64,000 nt of DNA from contig NZ_FNOJ01000001.1 in assembly GCF_900107035.1 (NCBI RefSeq), forward strand, positions 1 through 64,000, given 5' to 3'. A model generated the notes under the pieces. It had not been told where the DNA came from. It ran no database searches and was given only the letters and a program-made list of their open reading frames with translations. This document shows, one piece after another, positions 34,617-43,939 of this stretch (position 1 is the first letter of the stretch; every line of letters begins with the position of its first letter). Made by a program: the position numbers and the translations under genes. The stretch is from Alicyclobacillus hesperidum. Its GTDB lineage: Bacteria; Bacillota; Bacilli; Alicyclobacillales; Alicyclobacillaceae.

Positions 34617-35813
34617 ATGGATCCTACCATGTTTCGATTTCTCACATTGTTTGTTGCCGCATTTGCGGTTGCCGCATTGCTTGGACGCACACCGCTGTTC
34701 AAAGTGCCGAGCGCCATATCGTATTTGATCTTTGGCTTACTTCTCAAACTTCCCGCACTGCACCTAACCCCCATGGACGCTTGGTGGTTGCGCCGACTCG
34801 GCGATTTGGGACTTTTGTTTCTTATGTTCCTGTCTGGCATGGAAATCGATGTTCACTTGCTGTTTAGGAAGCGCGATGATCACAGAGAGGGTACATCCCC
34901 GGCCGTCATCGGAACCATGATGTTTTGCGCCACCCTGCTCTTCAGCTTTGTGTGTTGCGCAAGTCTGGCACATTTTGCCCCCGACGGTGCGAATCCCTAT
35001 ATGCTGTCGCTTTTGTTCGCCACAACGTCGCTTGGCGTCGTCCTGCCCGTGCTTGAAGAAACAGGGTACCTTCATCGGCCTTTGGGCCAAGCCATCTTAT
35101 ACAGCGCCGTGATCGCAGACTTCATGACCATGCTGTTGGTCTCGCTGCTCCTTGGCGCCCACAAGTCAGAGGATCCCTGGCAAGTCTGGCTGACACTCGC
35201 CATCGTGCCGATCGCGCTTGGTGTGGGCCTGAGCCTCGAGAAATTGCGGCAAGTGCCTGCCGCAGGCCGCTTGTTGGGGCAAGCCATGGAGCGAACGCGC
35301 GCGACGATCGCGCTTGTCGCCATCTTTGCCATACTGGCCGAGGCGACAGGCAGCGAACCGATTTTGGGCGCTTTTTTGGCCGGTGTGATCGTCCGTGGGC
35401 TCAAATTTGCGCACAAGCCGCTCGTCGCCACCTACAGCTATGGCGTCGGTTATGCCGTATTTGTGCCCATGTTCTTTGTGGCAACTGGGTATGCGATGCC
35501 AATCGCGCAACTGCACGCGGTAAGGGCATTATACTGGCTGCCTGTCTTCGCAGTGCTGGCTTTTACTGTGAAACTCCTACCTGCACTCACCCTCCTGCGC
35601 TTCCACGGCAAGCGCCAGGCATGGGCGGCAGGCTTCCTCCTCTCGAGCCGGCTAAGTTTGGTGGCAGCAGCCGCGCAGCTTGCCGTCAATGCCCACTTGC
35701 TACCAGAAATCTGGGCCGCCAGCACCATCCTGGTATCTATCATATCGAGCCTTATAGGCCCTCTGGCCTGGGCGATTCTCGCGCCGCAACTGCCCCCTGT
35801 CGATAGCCGCTGA
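34617..35813 (+). CDS. Cation:proton antiporter, CPA2 family
   Basis: A 398-residue membrane protein with about 12 spans and the Na+/H+ exchanger fold. The early repeat has ISYLIFGLLLKL and LGLLFLMFLSGMEID, typical of KefB/NapA-like CPA2 carriers. The ion-site region SLLFATTSLGVVLPVLEETG and SAVIADFMTMLLV carries an Asp in the unwound helix, and EPILGAFLAGVIVRG follows. No C-terminal TrkA-N domain is present, so it is the short, unregulated type. Likely Na+/H+ or K+/H+ exchange. The ATG at 34617 has GGGGTGA upstream. Possibly co-transcribed with the TauE/SafE gene. Confidence 0.85.
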   Translation: MDPTMFRFLTLFVAAFAVAALLGRTPLFKVPSAISYLIFGLLLKLPALHLTPMDAWWLRRLGDLGLLFLMFLSGMEIDVHLLFRKRDDHREGTSPAVIGTMMFCATLLFSFVCCASLAHFAPDGANPYMLSLLFATTSLGVVLPVLEETGYLHRPLGQAILYSAVIADFMTMLLVSLLLGAHKSEDPWQVWLTLAIVPIALGVGLSLEKLRQVPAAGRLLGQAMERTRATIALVAIFAILAEATGSEPILGAFLAGVIVRGLKFAHKPLVATYSYGVGYAVFVPMFFVATGYAMPIAQLHAVRALYWLPVFAVLAFTVKLLPALTLLRFHGKRQAWAAGFLLSSRLSLVAAAAQLAVNAHLLPEIWAASTILVSIISSLIGPLAWAILAPQLPPVDSR

Positions 35814-35965
35814 GATGTGCCGAGACAAGAGGACTTTCCTCTACGAATGTCGAAAGAGTGAAAGTGCGACATCAAGTAGGGAACTGAACTTTTGTCATGC
35901 GCTATAGAAATAAGATTTTTCTTAAGATGCTTCTGTAGTGCGGCATTTTACGAGGCGGTGGCTTT

Positions 35966-38299
35966 GTGGGCAGTGACTTTCTAACAATGCAGCGGGACGG
36001 CTTGACCAATTTGTTTTCCCGTAGCCATTTTCTATATGCCGTGGCACAAGCAATGCCCAACGCGCCAACGGTTTCAATACTCCTTGTCAACTTGGATCGG
36101 TTTCGCATGGTCAACGAACACTTCAGCTACGCAGATGGAGACATTGTTCTGCGCGAAACCGCAAAGCGTATAGTCGCGGTCATATCGAGTTCAGCTACAG
36201 CAAGCAGACTCTGTGCTGACGAGTTTGCCGTCGCCTTGATCGACGTTGACCAGGACGGTGCACAAGCGATGGCCGAACGGATTCGACTCGCCATCGCCGA
36301 ACCCCATCACATTGCCGGCACCGAAGTCATTGTCACCGCCAGCGTCGGCATCGCAAGGGGATCACATCCACAAATGACGGCTGAACAACTGCTGCGCCAA
36401 GCCGATGCAGCAGTCCGCTGTGCAAAGCAATTGGGGAGTAACCAGGTGCGCACCGACTGCGCGAGGCCTCCTCGTGAATTGCCACCGCTGATGGTCGAAA
36501 CCATGCTCCGCCACGCTCTGCGCAATCGCGATTTACAAATTTATTATCAACCCAAAGTTCATGCTAAATCGATGCAAGTCGTCGGAGCCGAAGCTCTGTG
36601 CCGCTGGCGGCATCCGGAGCTTGGTGACATTCCACCACACGCATTCATCCCTATCGCCGAATCTAGCGATCTCATTCTGCCAATCGACGAGTACGTCCTG
36701 CGCGCCGTCTGTGAGCAAGGAAGTTCCTGGCTCAGACAAGGTTATCGCGTGCGCACGAGTGTCAATATTTCAAGCCGCCAGTTCTTACAACCGTCATTTC
36801 CCCAACTGGTTCAGCAGGCGCTGGCTGAATCAGGCCTAGATCCATCATTGCTGGAGCTTGAAATCACCGAGCGGACGGCCATGTACGACGTCGAACGAGC
36901 GGTTCACATCTTGACCCAGTTGCGCCAAATCGGTGTGCGCATCGCGATCGACGATTTTGGCGTTGGGTACTCGTCGCTTAACTATCTCATGCAGTTTCCA
37001 GTACATACGCTCAAAATTGACCGTTCGTTTACCGCGGGCATTCAGAGCGCGGTCAACCAGACGCCGATTATTGGGGCTATCATTTCACTTGCAAAATCGC
37101 TCAACTTAAGCGTTGTGGCGGAAGGCGTGGAAACCGTCCAACAGTTTGACTTTCTGCGCGATAGCAAGTGTGACGAGATTCAGGGGTATTTATTCGGCGC
37201 TCCGGTTCCACCGACATCCTTTCAACTCTCTGCGTTCATTGCGACGTTGCAGCCGCGCCAGCCGCATCTCGTACCTGACGACACACATAACCTGGAGCGC
37301 TTGAGTGAACGCGAGTGGCTCGATGCAGTGCTCACGGGTGTGCAACGTCATCCGCGCTTGCACGAGTTGACCTCGTACTTGGCTGACGCTATTGTCGAGC
37401 AACTGCCCTTAGATCGACTAAGCCTGGAATTCGTCGAAGAAGGCGCCGCGTTTTCTGCTGTACACGAAGTGTCTTTGCGCGATGACGTGCCGGCTAGACC
37501 CGTTGGAACGTTGATACCTGTTACCAATAGTGGTGTGGCCTTTGTACAGCGCACGAAACAACCCGTGATGTGCGCGGACATCTTGCGCAACCCTGAATTT
37601 CAAGATGATTACAGTTTAGCAGCACAAGGAATCCAATCTATTATTCGGGTACCTTTGCTTCGTGGCAACCACGTCTTTGGTACGATGAATGTGCAGTCTA
37701 CGCTTGAGCGCGTGTATACAGAAGCGGATCGCAACCGTCTGCAACGGACAGCCCAACGCCTAAGCGACGCGGTTTATGCCGCGTATCAAGATACACGGCG
37801 ACCAATTGCACATCTATATGACGCGAAAACGAAACTTTACCATCGCCAGTTTCTCGTCGAACTGCTCGCCGCAGACCAGCCCGCAGAGTGGCTATCGCAA
37901 ACCGTTTTGCGCCCGTTTCCTGAGTGGACGACAGCAACGGCTGTGGTAGTCTCGATTGCCAACCATGAAAGCATGGACGTCGTGGAAGGCGAACAAGCCG
38001 TCGCCTACATTGGACAATGTTGGTCGACCCACGCCGTGCCGAATGCGGTCGCCATCCGTATGGGAGCGGGAGAGGTACTCTTCATCGCGTTCGATCAACC
38101 GAGTCTGTCCGTGGCGCAATTTGTGCATCAACTGCGTTCACATATTGAACTGTTAAATGCACGAGCGGAGCGGTTGGGAGATTCCAGTCTTCGCCTGGAG
38201 GTCAATACCGGCCAGGCGTCAGGAGACTGGTGTGCGTTTTGGGATGTTTATGTAGACGCAAGGGAACAAGCGTTGGTTCTACAGCGCACAAATGCTTAA
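35966..38299 (+). CDS. GGDEF(degenerate)-EAL-GAF-GGDEF(degenerate) c-di-GMP phosphodiesterase-like protein
   Basis: A 777-residue cytoplasmic protein without membrane spans. Residues about 10-165 form a GGDEF fold whose signature is Cys83-Ala-Asp-Glu-Phe, so cyclase activity is doubtful though GTP binding is possible. Residues about 175-425 form an EAL phosphodiesterase with intact motifs: GAEALCRW (Glu about 208), SVNISSRQ, ELEITERT, AIDDFGVGYSSL, LKIDRSF and VVAEGVET. Residues about 450-610 look like a GAF sensor. From about 615 (HLYDAKTKLYHRQFL) a second GGDEF-like fold begins, but the signature position reads GAGEV (about 700-704). It probably hydrolyses c-di-GMP under control of its degenerate and GAF domains. 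The GTG start has GAGGCGG upstream. Monocistronic. Confidence 0.85.
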   Translation: MGSDFLTMQRDGLTNLFSRSHFLYAVAQAMPNAPTVSILLVNLDRFRMVNEHFSYADGDIVLRETAKRIVAVISSSATASRLCADEFAVALIDVDQDGAQAMAERIRLAIAEPHHIAGTEVIVTASVGIARGSHPQMTAEQLLRQADAAVRCAKQLGSNQVRTDCARPPRELPPLMVETMLRHALRNRDLQIYYQPKVHAKSMQVVGAEALCRWRHPELGDIPPHAFIPIAESSDLILPIDEYVLRAVCEQGSSWLRQGYRVRTSVNISSRQFLQPSFPQLVQQALAESGLDPSLLELEITERTAMYDVERAVHILTQLRQIGVRIAIDDFGVGYSSLNYLMQFPVHTLKIDRSFTAGIQSAVNQTPIIGAIISLAKSLNLSVVAEGVETVQQFDFLRDSKCDEIQGYLFGAPVPPTSFQLSAFIATLQPRQPHLVPDDTHNLERLSEREWLDAVLTGVQRHPRLHELTSYLADAIVEQLPLDRLSLEFVEEGAAFSAVHEVSLRDDVPARPVGTLIPVTNSGVAFVQRTKQPVMCADILRNPEFQDDYSLAAQGIQSIIRVPLLRGNHVFGTMNVQSTLERVYTEADRNRLQRTAQRLSDAVYAAYQDTRRPIAHLYDAKTKLYHRQFLVELLAADQPAEWLSQTVLRPFPEWTTATAVVVSIANHESMDVVEGEQAVAYIGQCWSTHAVPNAVAIRMGAGEVLFIAFDQPSLSVAQFVHQLRSHIELLNARAERLGDSSLRLEVNTGQASGDWCAFWDVYVDAREQALVLQRTNA

Positions 38300-38336
38300 A
38301 TAAGCGCGGTGCCACGGCGAGACACATACCAGCACT

Positions 38337-38561
38337 TCACGTCTTTGGGTGAAGCGCTTTAAACTGATTAATGGCGTTGCATTTCGGGCACTGGAGTTCG
38401 ATTGCCATCTCGACATAGTTGCCAGTCGTTCCGGTGACCGAGATGGTCGCGTCCACCTCGTTTCCATGCGCCACGACAATTCCGCCAAAAACGTGGCCTG
38501 CAAACGGCATAATATGGCCACATGCGTAACAGGTGTGTGTGGCGTGAATCTCGTTTTCCAT
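38337..38561 (-). CDS. Small zinc-ribbon-like protein (74 aa), unknown
   Basis: A 74-residue protein with two CxxC pairs, CYAC near residue 11 and CPKC near residue 60, as in a zinc ribbon. Between them is a beta-rich segment (HVFGGIVVAHGNEVDATISV). I recognise no specific family. The ATG at 38561 is preceded by GGGGAGGTG, which strongly supports expression. It lies 93 bases downstream of dtd on the same strand and may be the last gene of recJ-apt-relA-dtd. It could bind nucleic acid or a protein partner. Confidence 0.72.
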   Translation of the reverse strand: MENEIHATHTCYACGHIMPFAGHVFGGIVVAHGNEVDATISVTGTTGNYVEMAIELQCPKCNAINQFKALHPKT

Positions 38562-38654
38562 GACTGCACCTCCCCGCCTAGCGTCCGTCAAACACATAGC
38601 GCCTATGCGCGGAGAGTGTTTCCTCACATAACTGCACAAAAGACTGGGATGCAC

Positions 38655-39104
38655 TTAAAATGTCTTTTTGCTGTCGAGCAACAAGGTCACCGGCCCGTCA
38701 TTCACGAGATACACTTGCATCATGGCCCGAAACTGCCCTGTCTCCACATGAACGTTGCGCTCGCGCAACAATGTATTCAACCGGTTATATAACTCCACTG
38801 CCATGTCAGGCGGTGCTGCATCAGCATAACTTGGTCGCCGACCTTTGCGCGCATCTCCGTAGAGCGTAAATTGGCTGATGGAAAGAATGCTGCCCCGAGC
38901 CTCGCGCACATCATGGTTCAATTTCCCTTCTGCGTCCGGGAAAATGCGCAGCCCAACAATCTTGTCCGCCAAATACACGGCATCCGCTTCCGTGTCATCC
39001 CTGCTGACGCCAACCAATAGCACGAGCCCTTTCCCGATTTGTCCGACGATCTCGCCGTCAACCTCAACTCGGGCAGGACCACTTCGCTGCACGACTACAC
39101 GCAT
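38655..39104 (-). CDS. dtd: D-aminoacyl-tRNA deacylase
   Basis: A 149-residue homodimeric enzyme that removes D-amino acids wrongly attached to tRNA (and glycine from tRNA-Ala). The two active-site motifs are present: [20 protein letters not shown] with the SQFTL core, and [13 protein letters not shown] containing the GP-cis-Pro dipeptide. Length is normal. The ATG lies 24 bases after the relA stop, matching the relA-dtd pair of Bacillus. Confidence 0.96.
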   Translation of the reverse strand: MRVVVQRSGPARVEVDGEIVGQIGKGLVLLVGVSRDDTEADAVYLADKIVGLRIFPDAEGKLNHDVREARGSILSISQFTLYGDARKGRRPSYADAAPPDMAVELYNRLNTLLRERNVHVETGQFRAMMQVYLVNDGPVTLLLDSKKTF

Positions 39105-39128
39105 CGTACGCCTCCTCGTCAGACTTCT

Positions 39129-41306
39129 TCACTGAATGATGCGTCGCACACTATACATGTCTTTGATCCGCTTTAACCGCTCGACGACCGAGCGCAAGTG
39201 ATCCAAATTGCGAATGCGGATACTCATATGAATGTGCGCAACCTTTTTCGCATCCGCCCGGGCACTCACGGCGGTAATATCGGTTTTCGTCTCGGCGACG
39301 GCGTTAAGTACCTCATTGACAAGACCATGCCTATCCAACGCAGTCACTTCAATTTCAGCGTTGTACGACCAGTCTTTGCTCGTCGCCCACTCGACCTCCA
39401 GGGTCCGCGTCTCAGCCGCCGAAAGTGCAGCAACATTTGGACAATCGACGCGGTGCACCGAAACACCGCGCCCCCGCGTAATGAAGCCGACAATGTCATC
39501 GCCGGGTACAGGATTACAACAACGTGCAAAACGAATTAACACGTTGTCAACGCCTTTGACGCGCACACCCGTATCTGATGGCTTCGCCTGTCCCTTGGTA
39601 ATGGACATCGAATCAACCGGCTTCTCTTCCAAAGACCTCCGGTATACTTCCACGAGCCGCGTTACAACCTGAGCCGCACTCAAGCCTCCATAACCGACCG
39701 CAGCGTAGAGATCCTCCTCACGAGAGAAACTGAATTTATGCATGGCTTCCGCCAGTCCCGCAGAGGTCAACAACTGCTTGGGCTCCAAGCGTTGACGGAC
39801 GATCTCGCGCTCGATTTGTTCACGGCCACGCGCGACGTTCTCCTCTCGCTTTTCACGTTTAAACCACTGTCTAATTTTGCTTTTCGACTGAGATGATTGT
39901 ACAATTTTCAGCCAGTCACGGCTCGGGCCGTACGAATGTTTGCTGGTGATGACCTCGACAATATCGCCAGTGCGCAGGCGGTAGTCGAGAGGCACCATCT
40001 TGCCGTTCACTTTTGCGCCGATACAGTGGTTTCCGATATCCGTATGAATGCGGTATGCGAAGTCGATGGGTACAGAACCAGCAGGCAGTTCTATCACGTC
40101 GCCCTTTGGTGTGAACACAAAAACCTGGTCCGAGAACAAATCGATTTTGAGGGTTTCCATGAATTCCTGGGCATCGCGAAAATCCTGTTGCCATTCAAGT
40201 ACCTCGCGAAACCAGGCCAACTTCTTCGCAAAGTCGTCCTCGACCCTGCGCGATCCGGACTCCTTATATACCCAGTGTGCGGCAATACCGTATTCCGCCG
40301 TCTGGTGCATTTCCCAGGTGCGAATCTGAATCTCCAGAGGTTCTCCATTAGGCCCGATAACCGTAGTATGCAGACTCTGATACATGTTCGCTTTTGGCAT
40401 CGCGATGTAGTCTTTAAAACGCCCGGGCATAGGCTTCCACATGGTGTGCACGACACCGAGCACCCCATAGCAGTCTTTGATGCTTTCGACTGTGACGCGA
40501 ATCGCAAAAAGGTCGTAAATTTCGTTAAACTCCTTATGCTGCGTCGTCATCTTGCGATAGATACTGTAAATGTGTTTCGCCCGTCCGCTGACTTCAGCCT
40601 TAAGATTGAGCTCGCCAAGTTTCTGGCGCAAAACGTCCATCACACCTTCGATGAACTGCTCGCGCTCCTGTCGCTTGCGCGCCATCAAATTGACAATCCG
40701 ATAGTACTGTTGCGGATTGAGATACCTTAGCGAGATATCTTCCAATTCCCACTTAATTGTGTTAATTCCAAGGCGGTGTGCCAAAGGAGCGAAGATTTCA
40801 AGTGTTTCGCGCGCTTTGCGCATCTGTGTCGCTGGCGTTTGGTAGCGCAGCGTGCGCATATTATGCAAACGATCCGCCAACTTGATGATCAGAACGCGTA
40901 TGTCGCGCGCCATCGCCATAAACATCTTGCGCAGATTTTCGGCTTGTTGTTCCTCTCGCGAATCAAAGCGGATCCGCTTCAGCTTTGTCACGCCGTCGAC
41001 GAGAGACGCCACCTCGGCCCCAAACGTCTGCACGATGTTGGAATCCGTCACCGATGTATCCTCGACCACGTCATGCAGAAGAGCCGCGACGACGGCGGTC
41101 GCGTCAAGCTGCAGGTCTGCAAGAATATACGCGACCGCCAACGGGTGCGTGATATAGGGTTCACCCGACATGCGCACCTGCCCTGCATGCGCACGGCTCG
41201 CAAACTCGTAAGCCTGACGCACTTCATCAAGTTCTTCCTGGCTGCAGTACGATGCCAACTTTTCGCATAAGCCATCTATTGACTGATCCTTCGTTTGCTC
41301 CGTCAT
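39129..41306 (-). CDS. relA: Bifunctional (p)ppGpp synthetase/hydrolase Rel
   Basis: A 725-residue long RelA/SpoT homologue controlling the stringent response. In order: an HD hydrolase domain with ITHPLAVA and LLHDVVEDT (about 45-95), the synthetase domain with KLADRLHNMRTL before it and YDLFAIRV following, a TGS domain (VFTPKGDVIELPAGS, about 390-450), a Cys-containing zinc-finger-like domain (FARCCNPVPGDDIVGFITRG), and a C-terminal ACT domain. Both hydrolase and synthetase signatures are intact, so it is bifunctional. The ATG at 41306 has GGGAGGTGA upstream. It is flanked by apt and dtd as in Bacillus, and recJ precedes apt. Confidence 0.96.
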   Translation of the reverse strand: MTEQTKDQSIDGLCEKLASYCSQEELDEVRQAYEFASRAHAGQVRMSGEPYITHPLAVAYILADLQLDATAVVAALLHDVVEDTSVTDSNIVQTFGAEVASLVDGVTKLKRIRFDSREEQQAENLRKMFMAMARDIRVLIIKLADRLHNMRTLRYQTPATQMRKARETLEIFAPLAHRLGINTIKWELEDISLRYLNPQQYYRIVNLMARKRQEREQFIEGVMDVLRQKLGELNLKAEVSGRAKHIYSIYRKMTTQHKEFNEIYDLFAIRVTVESIKDCYGVLGVVHTMWKPMPGRFKDYIAMPKANMYQSLHTTVIGPNGEPLEIQIRTWEMHQTAEYGIAAHWVYKESGSRRVEDDFAKKLAWFREVLEWQQDFRDAQEFMETLKIDLFSDQVFVFTPKGDVIELPAGSVPIDFAYRIHTDIGNHCIGAKVNGKMVPLDYRLRTGDIVEVITSKHSYGPSRDWLKIVQSSQSKSKIRQWFKREKREENVARGREQIEREIVRQRLEPKQLLTSAGLAEAMHKFSFSREEDLYAAVGYGGLSAAQVVTRLVEVYRRSLEEKPVDSMSITKGQAKPSDTGVRVKGVDNVLIRFARCCNPVPGDDIVGFITRGRGVSVHRVDCPNVAALSAAETRTLEVEWATSKDWSYNAEIEVTALDRHGLVNEVLNAVAETKTDITAVSARADAKKVAHIHMSIRIRNLDHLRSVVERLKRIKDMYSVRRIIQ

Positions 41307-41337
41307 GGCAGTCACCTCCCGTCGACAGCATGCCAGT

Positions 41338-41865
41338 TCACGATTCGTATTGAACCAGCGTGTGAATCGGAATATCACCCAAGCGAGAACGCCCCGCCAA
41401 GGCCTTTAACTCGATGAAAAAAGCCGCGCCGACAACTTCTCCCCCCAACTTGCGCACCAGTTCGATGGTCGCGCTCATCGTTCCCCCAGTCGCGAGCAAA
41501 TCGTCTGCGACGACCACACGTTGTCCCTTTTGAATGGCATCACTATGAATTTCGAGCCTATCCTGACCATATTCTAAGTCATAGGTCACAGATACTGTGG
41601 TATACGGCAATTTGCCCGGCTTGCGAACTGGCACGAAACCCAGTCCCAGCGTCGCTGCTAGCGGTGCACCAACCACATAGCCACGAGCCTCCGGTCCTGC
41701 GATCACGTCAGCACCCCACGCCCGCACGCGCTCGGCGAGATCGGCAATGGCCTGTCGGTAGACGGGACCATTGCCCAAAAGCGGTGTAATGTCTCGAAAC
41801 AAGATGCCCGGCTTAGGAAAGTCCGGAACATCGCGAATCCAATCACGATATCGAGTGGTCAACAC
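41338..41865 (-). CDS. apt: Adenine phosphoribosyltransferase
   Basis: A 175-residue purine-salvage enzyme converting adenine and PRPP to AMP. IRDVPDFPKPGILFRDITPLL at the N-terminus, AGPEARGYVVGAPLA, and the PRPP-binding loop VVVADDLLATGGTM are diagnostic. I chose the GTG at 41865, behind GAGGAGA. It begins 11 bases after the recJ stop and precedes relA by 31 bases, so recJ-apt-relA is probably one transcript. Confidence 0.95.
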   Translation of the reverse strand: MLTTRYRDWIRDVPDFPKPGILFRDITPLLGNGPVYRQAIADLAERVRAWGADVIAGPEARGYVVGAPLAATLGLGFVPVRKPGKLPYTTVSVTYDLEYGQDRLEIHSDAIQKGQRVVVADDLLATGGTMSATIELVRKLGGEVVGAAFFIELKALAGRSRLGDIPIHTLVQYES

Positions 41866-41875
41866 ATTCTCTCCT

Positions 41876-43939
41876 CTACACCCTTTGCTGTCGCTCGTAC
41901 AAACCCGAGCCTGTCCACCCACTGTCATCTAATGGCGACAAGTGCTCGCGCACGAGCGACTGGTATGTCATTGCATCGCGTAAATCGCGCTTTTCTCCCT
42001 CTATGACATGATACGCACCATCGCGCTCAGCGGCAAATCCCAATTCGACAAATGTCGCCAAAATCGCAGCGAGCTCTTCGGGTGTACTGTCTTCCCCGCG
42101 ATTGTGCAAATGCTCAAGCAAGGCTTGTGCCCGCGTGACACCTTGGCGCAAGAGGCGGTACACTGTGGCAAAGCGCGATCGCAAAACCGGCGCATCCAGC
42201 ACCCATCCGCGGCGAATGAGCAACTGCGCAGAGCGCCTGCCTTGCCATACGTTTTCTTCGATCTCGACCAAAAACGCACAAACCTTTGGCAGGCCTGCCG
42301 CCAACCTGGCAGCTGCAAGCGGCGGTAACTGAAACCAAACTGCATCCTGTTCGACGCCGCCTTCTGCAAGCCTAAGGCGCACATGTGAACCATTTCCTAT
42401 CTTCGTAGCCTGACGTACTTCCACTGGCCCAACAAATAGTTGCAAAGGTTCGTTTTCAGGCCCAAACGGCGCGAATCGCTGTGCCCACTCAAGCAACTCC
42501 AACCCATGTTCCGACAGTGGCAGATAGTCATCTGCGAGCATCTCCTGTGAAGAGCATGTGACTGTGTCACCATTTGCCTCCCGCAAACGCGCCACGGCTG
42601 CTGCGAACGCCGTTCGAAAATCGGCCAAGGACGACGCTTGTAAACCGCAACCAATTGCCGCATCGTGGCCGCCATAGTGGCTGAGATACGATGCGCAAAG
42701 GGCCACCGCCGAGTGCAACGAGGTGCCAGAAGGTGCCCGCCCGGACCCGCGCAACGTGCCGTCCTCCATATGGGCCAGCGCGATGGCCGGGCAACCAAAG
42801 TGGTTCACCAATTTGGCTGCTACAATGCCGACAACGCCTAATGGCCACGCGCCACACGCCACGACAGCGTCAGGGTTGGATCCATACATCGATTCGACCT
42901 GGGCGATGGCTTCTTGCGTCGCACGCTCCGTCGCCTGTCTCCGCTGGACGTTTAACCTCTCGATCTCGTCTGCGAAATCGAGAGCCTCTGCCCGGTGTTC
43001 GGCCATGAGCAAAGAAAATGCCGTACCCGCGTGAGCCATTCTTCCGGCCGCGTTTAAGCGCGGCCCAATCCGCCACGAGATGTCACTTACGGACAACTGG
43101 TTCACATCGACCCTGGCCCGTTCACAAAGCAGTAACCAGCCAGGGCGCTGGCACCTGCGCAGAGCGGTAAGTCCTTCGCGGACGAGCCGTCGGTTCTCGC
43201 CACGCATCGGCATCATGTCGCTTACAGCACCAAGCGCCGCAAGGCCTATCAACCACTCCTCGTGAAACTGTGCAGGAGCACCTTGCGCCCGCCGCGGATC
43301 GACTGTTTGTAAAGCTTGCGTCAGCTTCCACGCCACGCCGGCACCAGACAGTGGGCGGGACCGTTCCTTGTCGGCGTGACGGCTATAGTGAACCACAGCG
43401 AAGGCACCTGTGAGAATCTCATCTCCCGGCTCATGGTGATCCGTAATAATCACGTCGATGCCAAGATCGCCAGCCACTTCCAGGGCGGCCTGTGCCCGAA
43501 TGCCATTGTCCACCGTGACAATGAGGGTGCCTCCAAGTTGTTGTGCACGCTCGACTAATGACGGCGCCAGTCCGTAACCGTCTGCAACCCGCTCTGGAAT
43601 GATGCAGTGCCAGTTGGCGCCCCGCGCCTCAAGTTCACTCGCCAGAATGGCGCTCGCTGTCACACCATCCACATCGTAATCACCAACAATCACAATCTGC
43701 TCACGATTGCGCACCGCTGACAAGATGCGGTCGACAGCCAAGCGCATATCGAAAAAGTCGAACGGATCTGTCCACGCCTCGCGCGCAAACAAAAATCGAC
43801 GGGCCTCATCTTCGCTGCTGATATTGCGCGCCAACAGCCAGCGCGCAACACGCGTCGGCAGTCCCAGACGATCCGCAAGTGAGACGGCATTCTCCGGAGG
43901 GACACTTGCGGCCCTCCACAATGGTTGCATATTACTCAC
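41876..43939 (-). CDS. recJ: Single-stranded-DNA-specific 5'-3' exonuclease RecJ
   Basis: A 687-residue DHH-family nuclease acting in recombination and mismatch/base-excision repair. DHH-family metal motifs: IVGDYDVDGVTASAIL, VTVDNGIRA and ITDHHEPGD (about residue 150). The DHHA1-type region includes GSGRAPSGTSLHSAV and YGGHDAAIGCGL, with an OB fold after it. It is shorter than B. subtilis RecJ (about 786), the reduction being at the C-terminus. The GTG at 43939 has GAAGGGAATAGGG upstream; an ATG three codons later is the alternative. It overlaps the preceding CDF transporter gene by eight bases. Confidence 0.93.
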   Translation of the reverse strand: MSNMQPLWRAASVPPENAVSLADRLGLPTRVARWLLARNISSEDEARRFLFAREAWTDPFDFFDMRLAVDRILSAVRNREQIVIVGDYDVDGVTASAILASELEARGANWHCIIPERVADGYGLAPSLVERAQQLGGTLIVTVDNGIRAQAALEVAGDLGIDVIITDHHEPGDEILTGAFAVVHYSRHADKERSRPLSGAGVAWKLTQALQTVDPRRAQGAPAQFHEEWLIGLAALGAVSDMMPMRGENRRLVREGLTALRRCQRPGWLLLCERARVDVNQLSVSDISWRIGPRLNAAGRMAHAGTAFSLLMAEHRAEALDFADEIERLNVQRRQATERATQEAIAQVESMYGSNPDAVVACGAWPLGVVGIVAAKLVNHFGCPAIALAHMEDGTLRGSGRAPSGTSLHSAVALCASYLSHYGGHDAAIGCGLQASSLADFRTAFAAAVARLREANGDTVTCSSQEMLADDYLPLSEHGLELLEWAQRFAPFGPENEPLQLFVGPVEVRQATKIGNGSHVRLRLAEGGVEQDAVWFQLPPLAAARLAAGLPKVCAFLVEIEENVWQGRRSAQLLIRRGWVLDAPVLRSRFATVYRLLRQGVTRAQALLEHLHNRGEDSTPEELAAILATFVELGFAAERDGAYHVIEGEKRDLRDAMTYQSLVREHLSPLDDSGWTGSGLYERQQRV

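Noticed and set aside
39897-40730. A 277-codon plus-strand frame inside relA
   Set aside because: It is antisense to the well-supported Rel protein, has no good ribosome site and no recognised domain.
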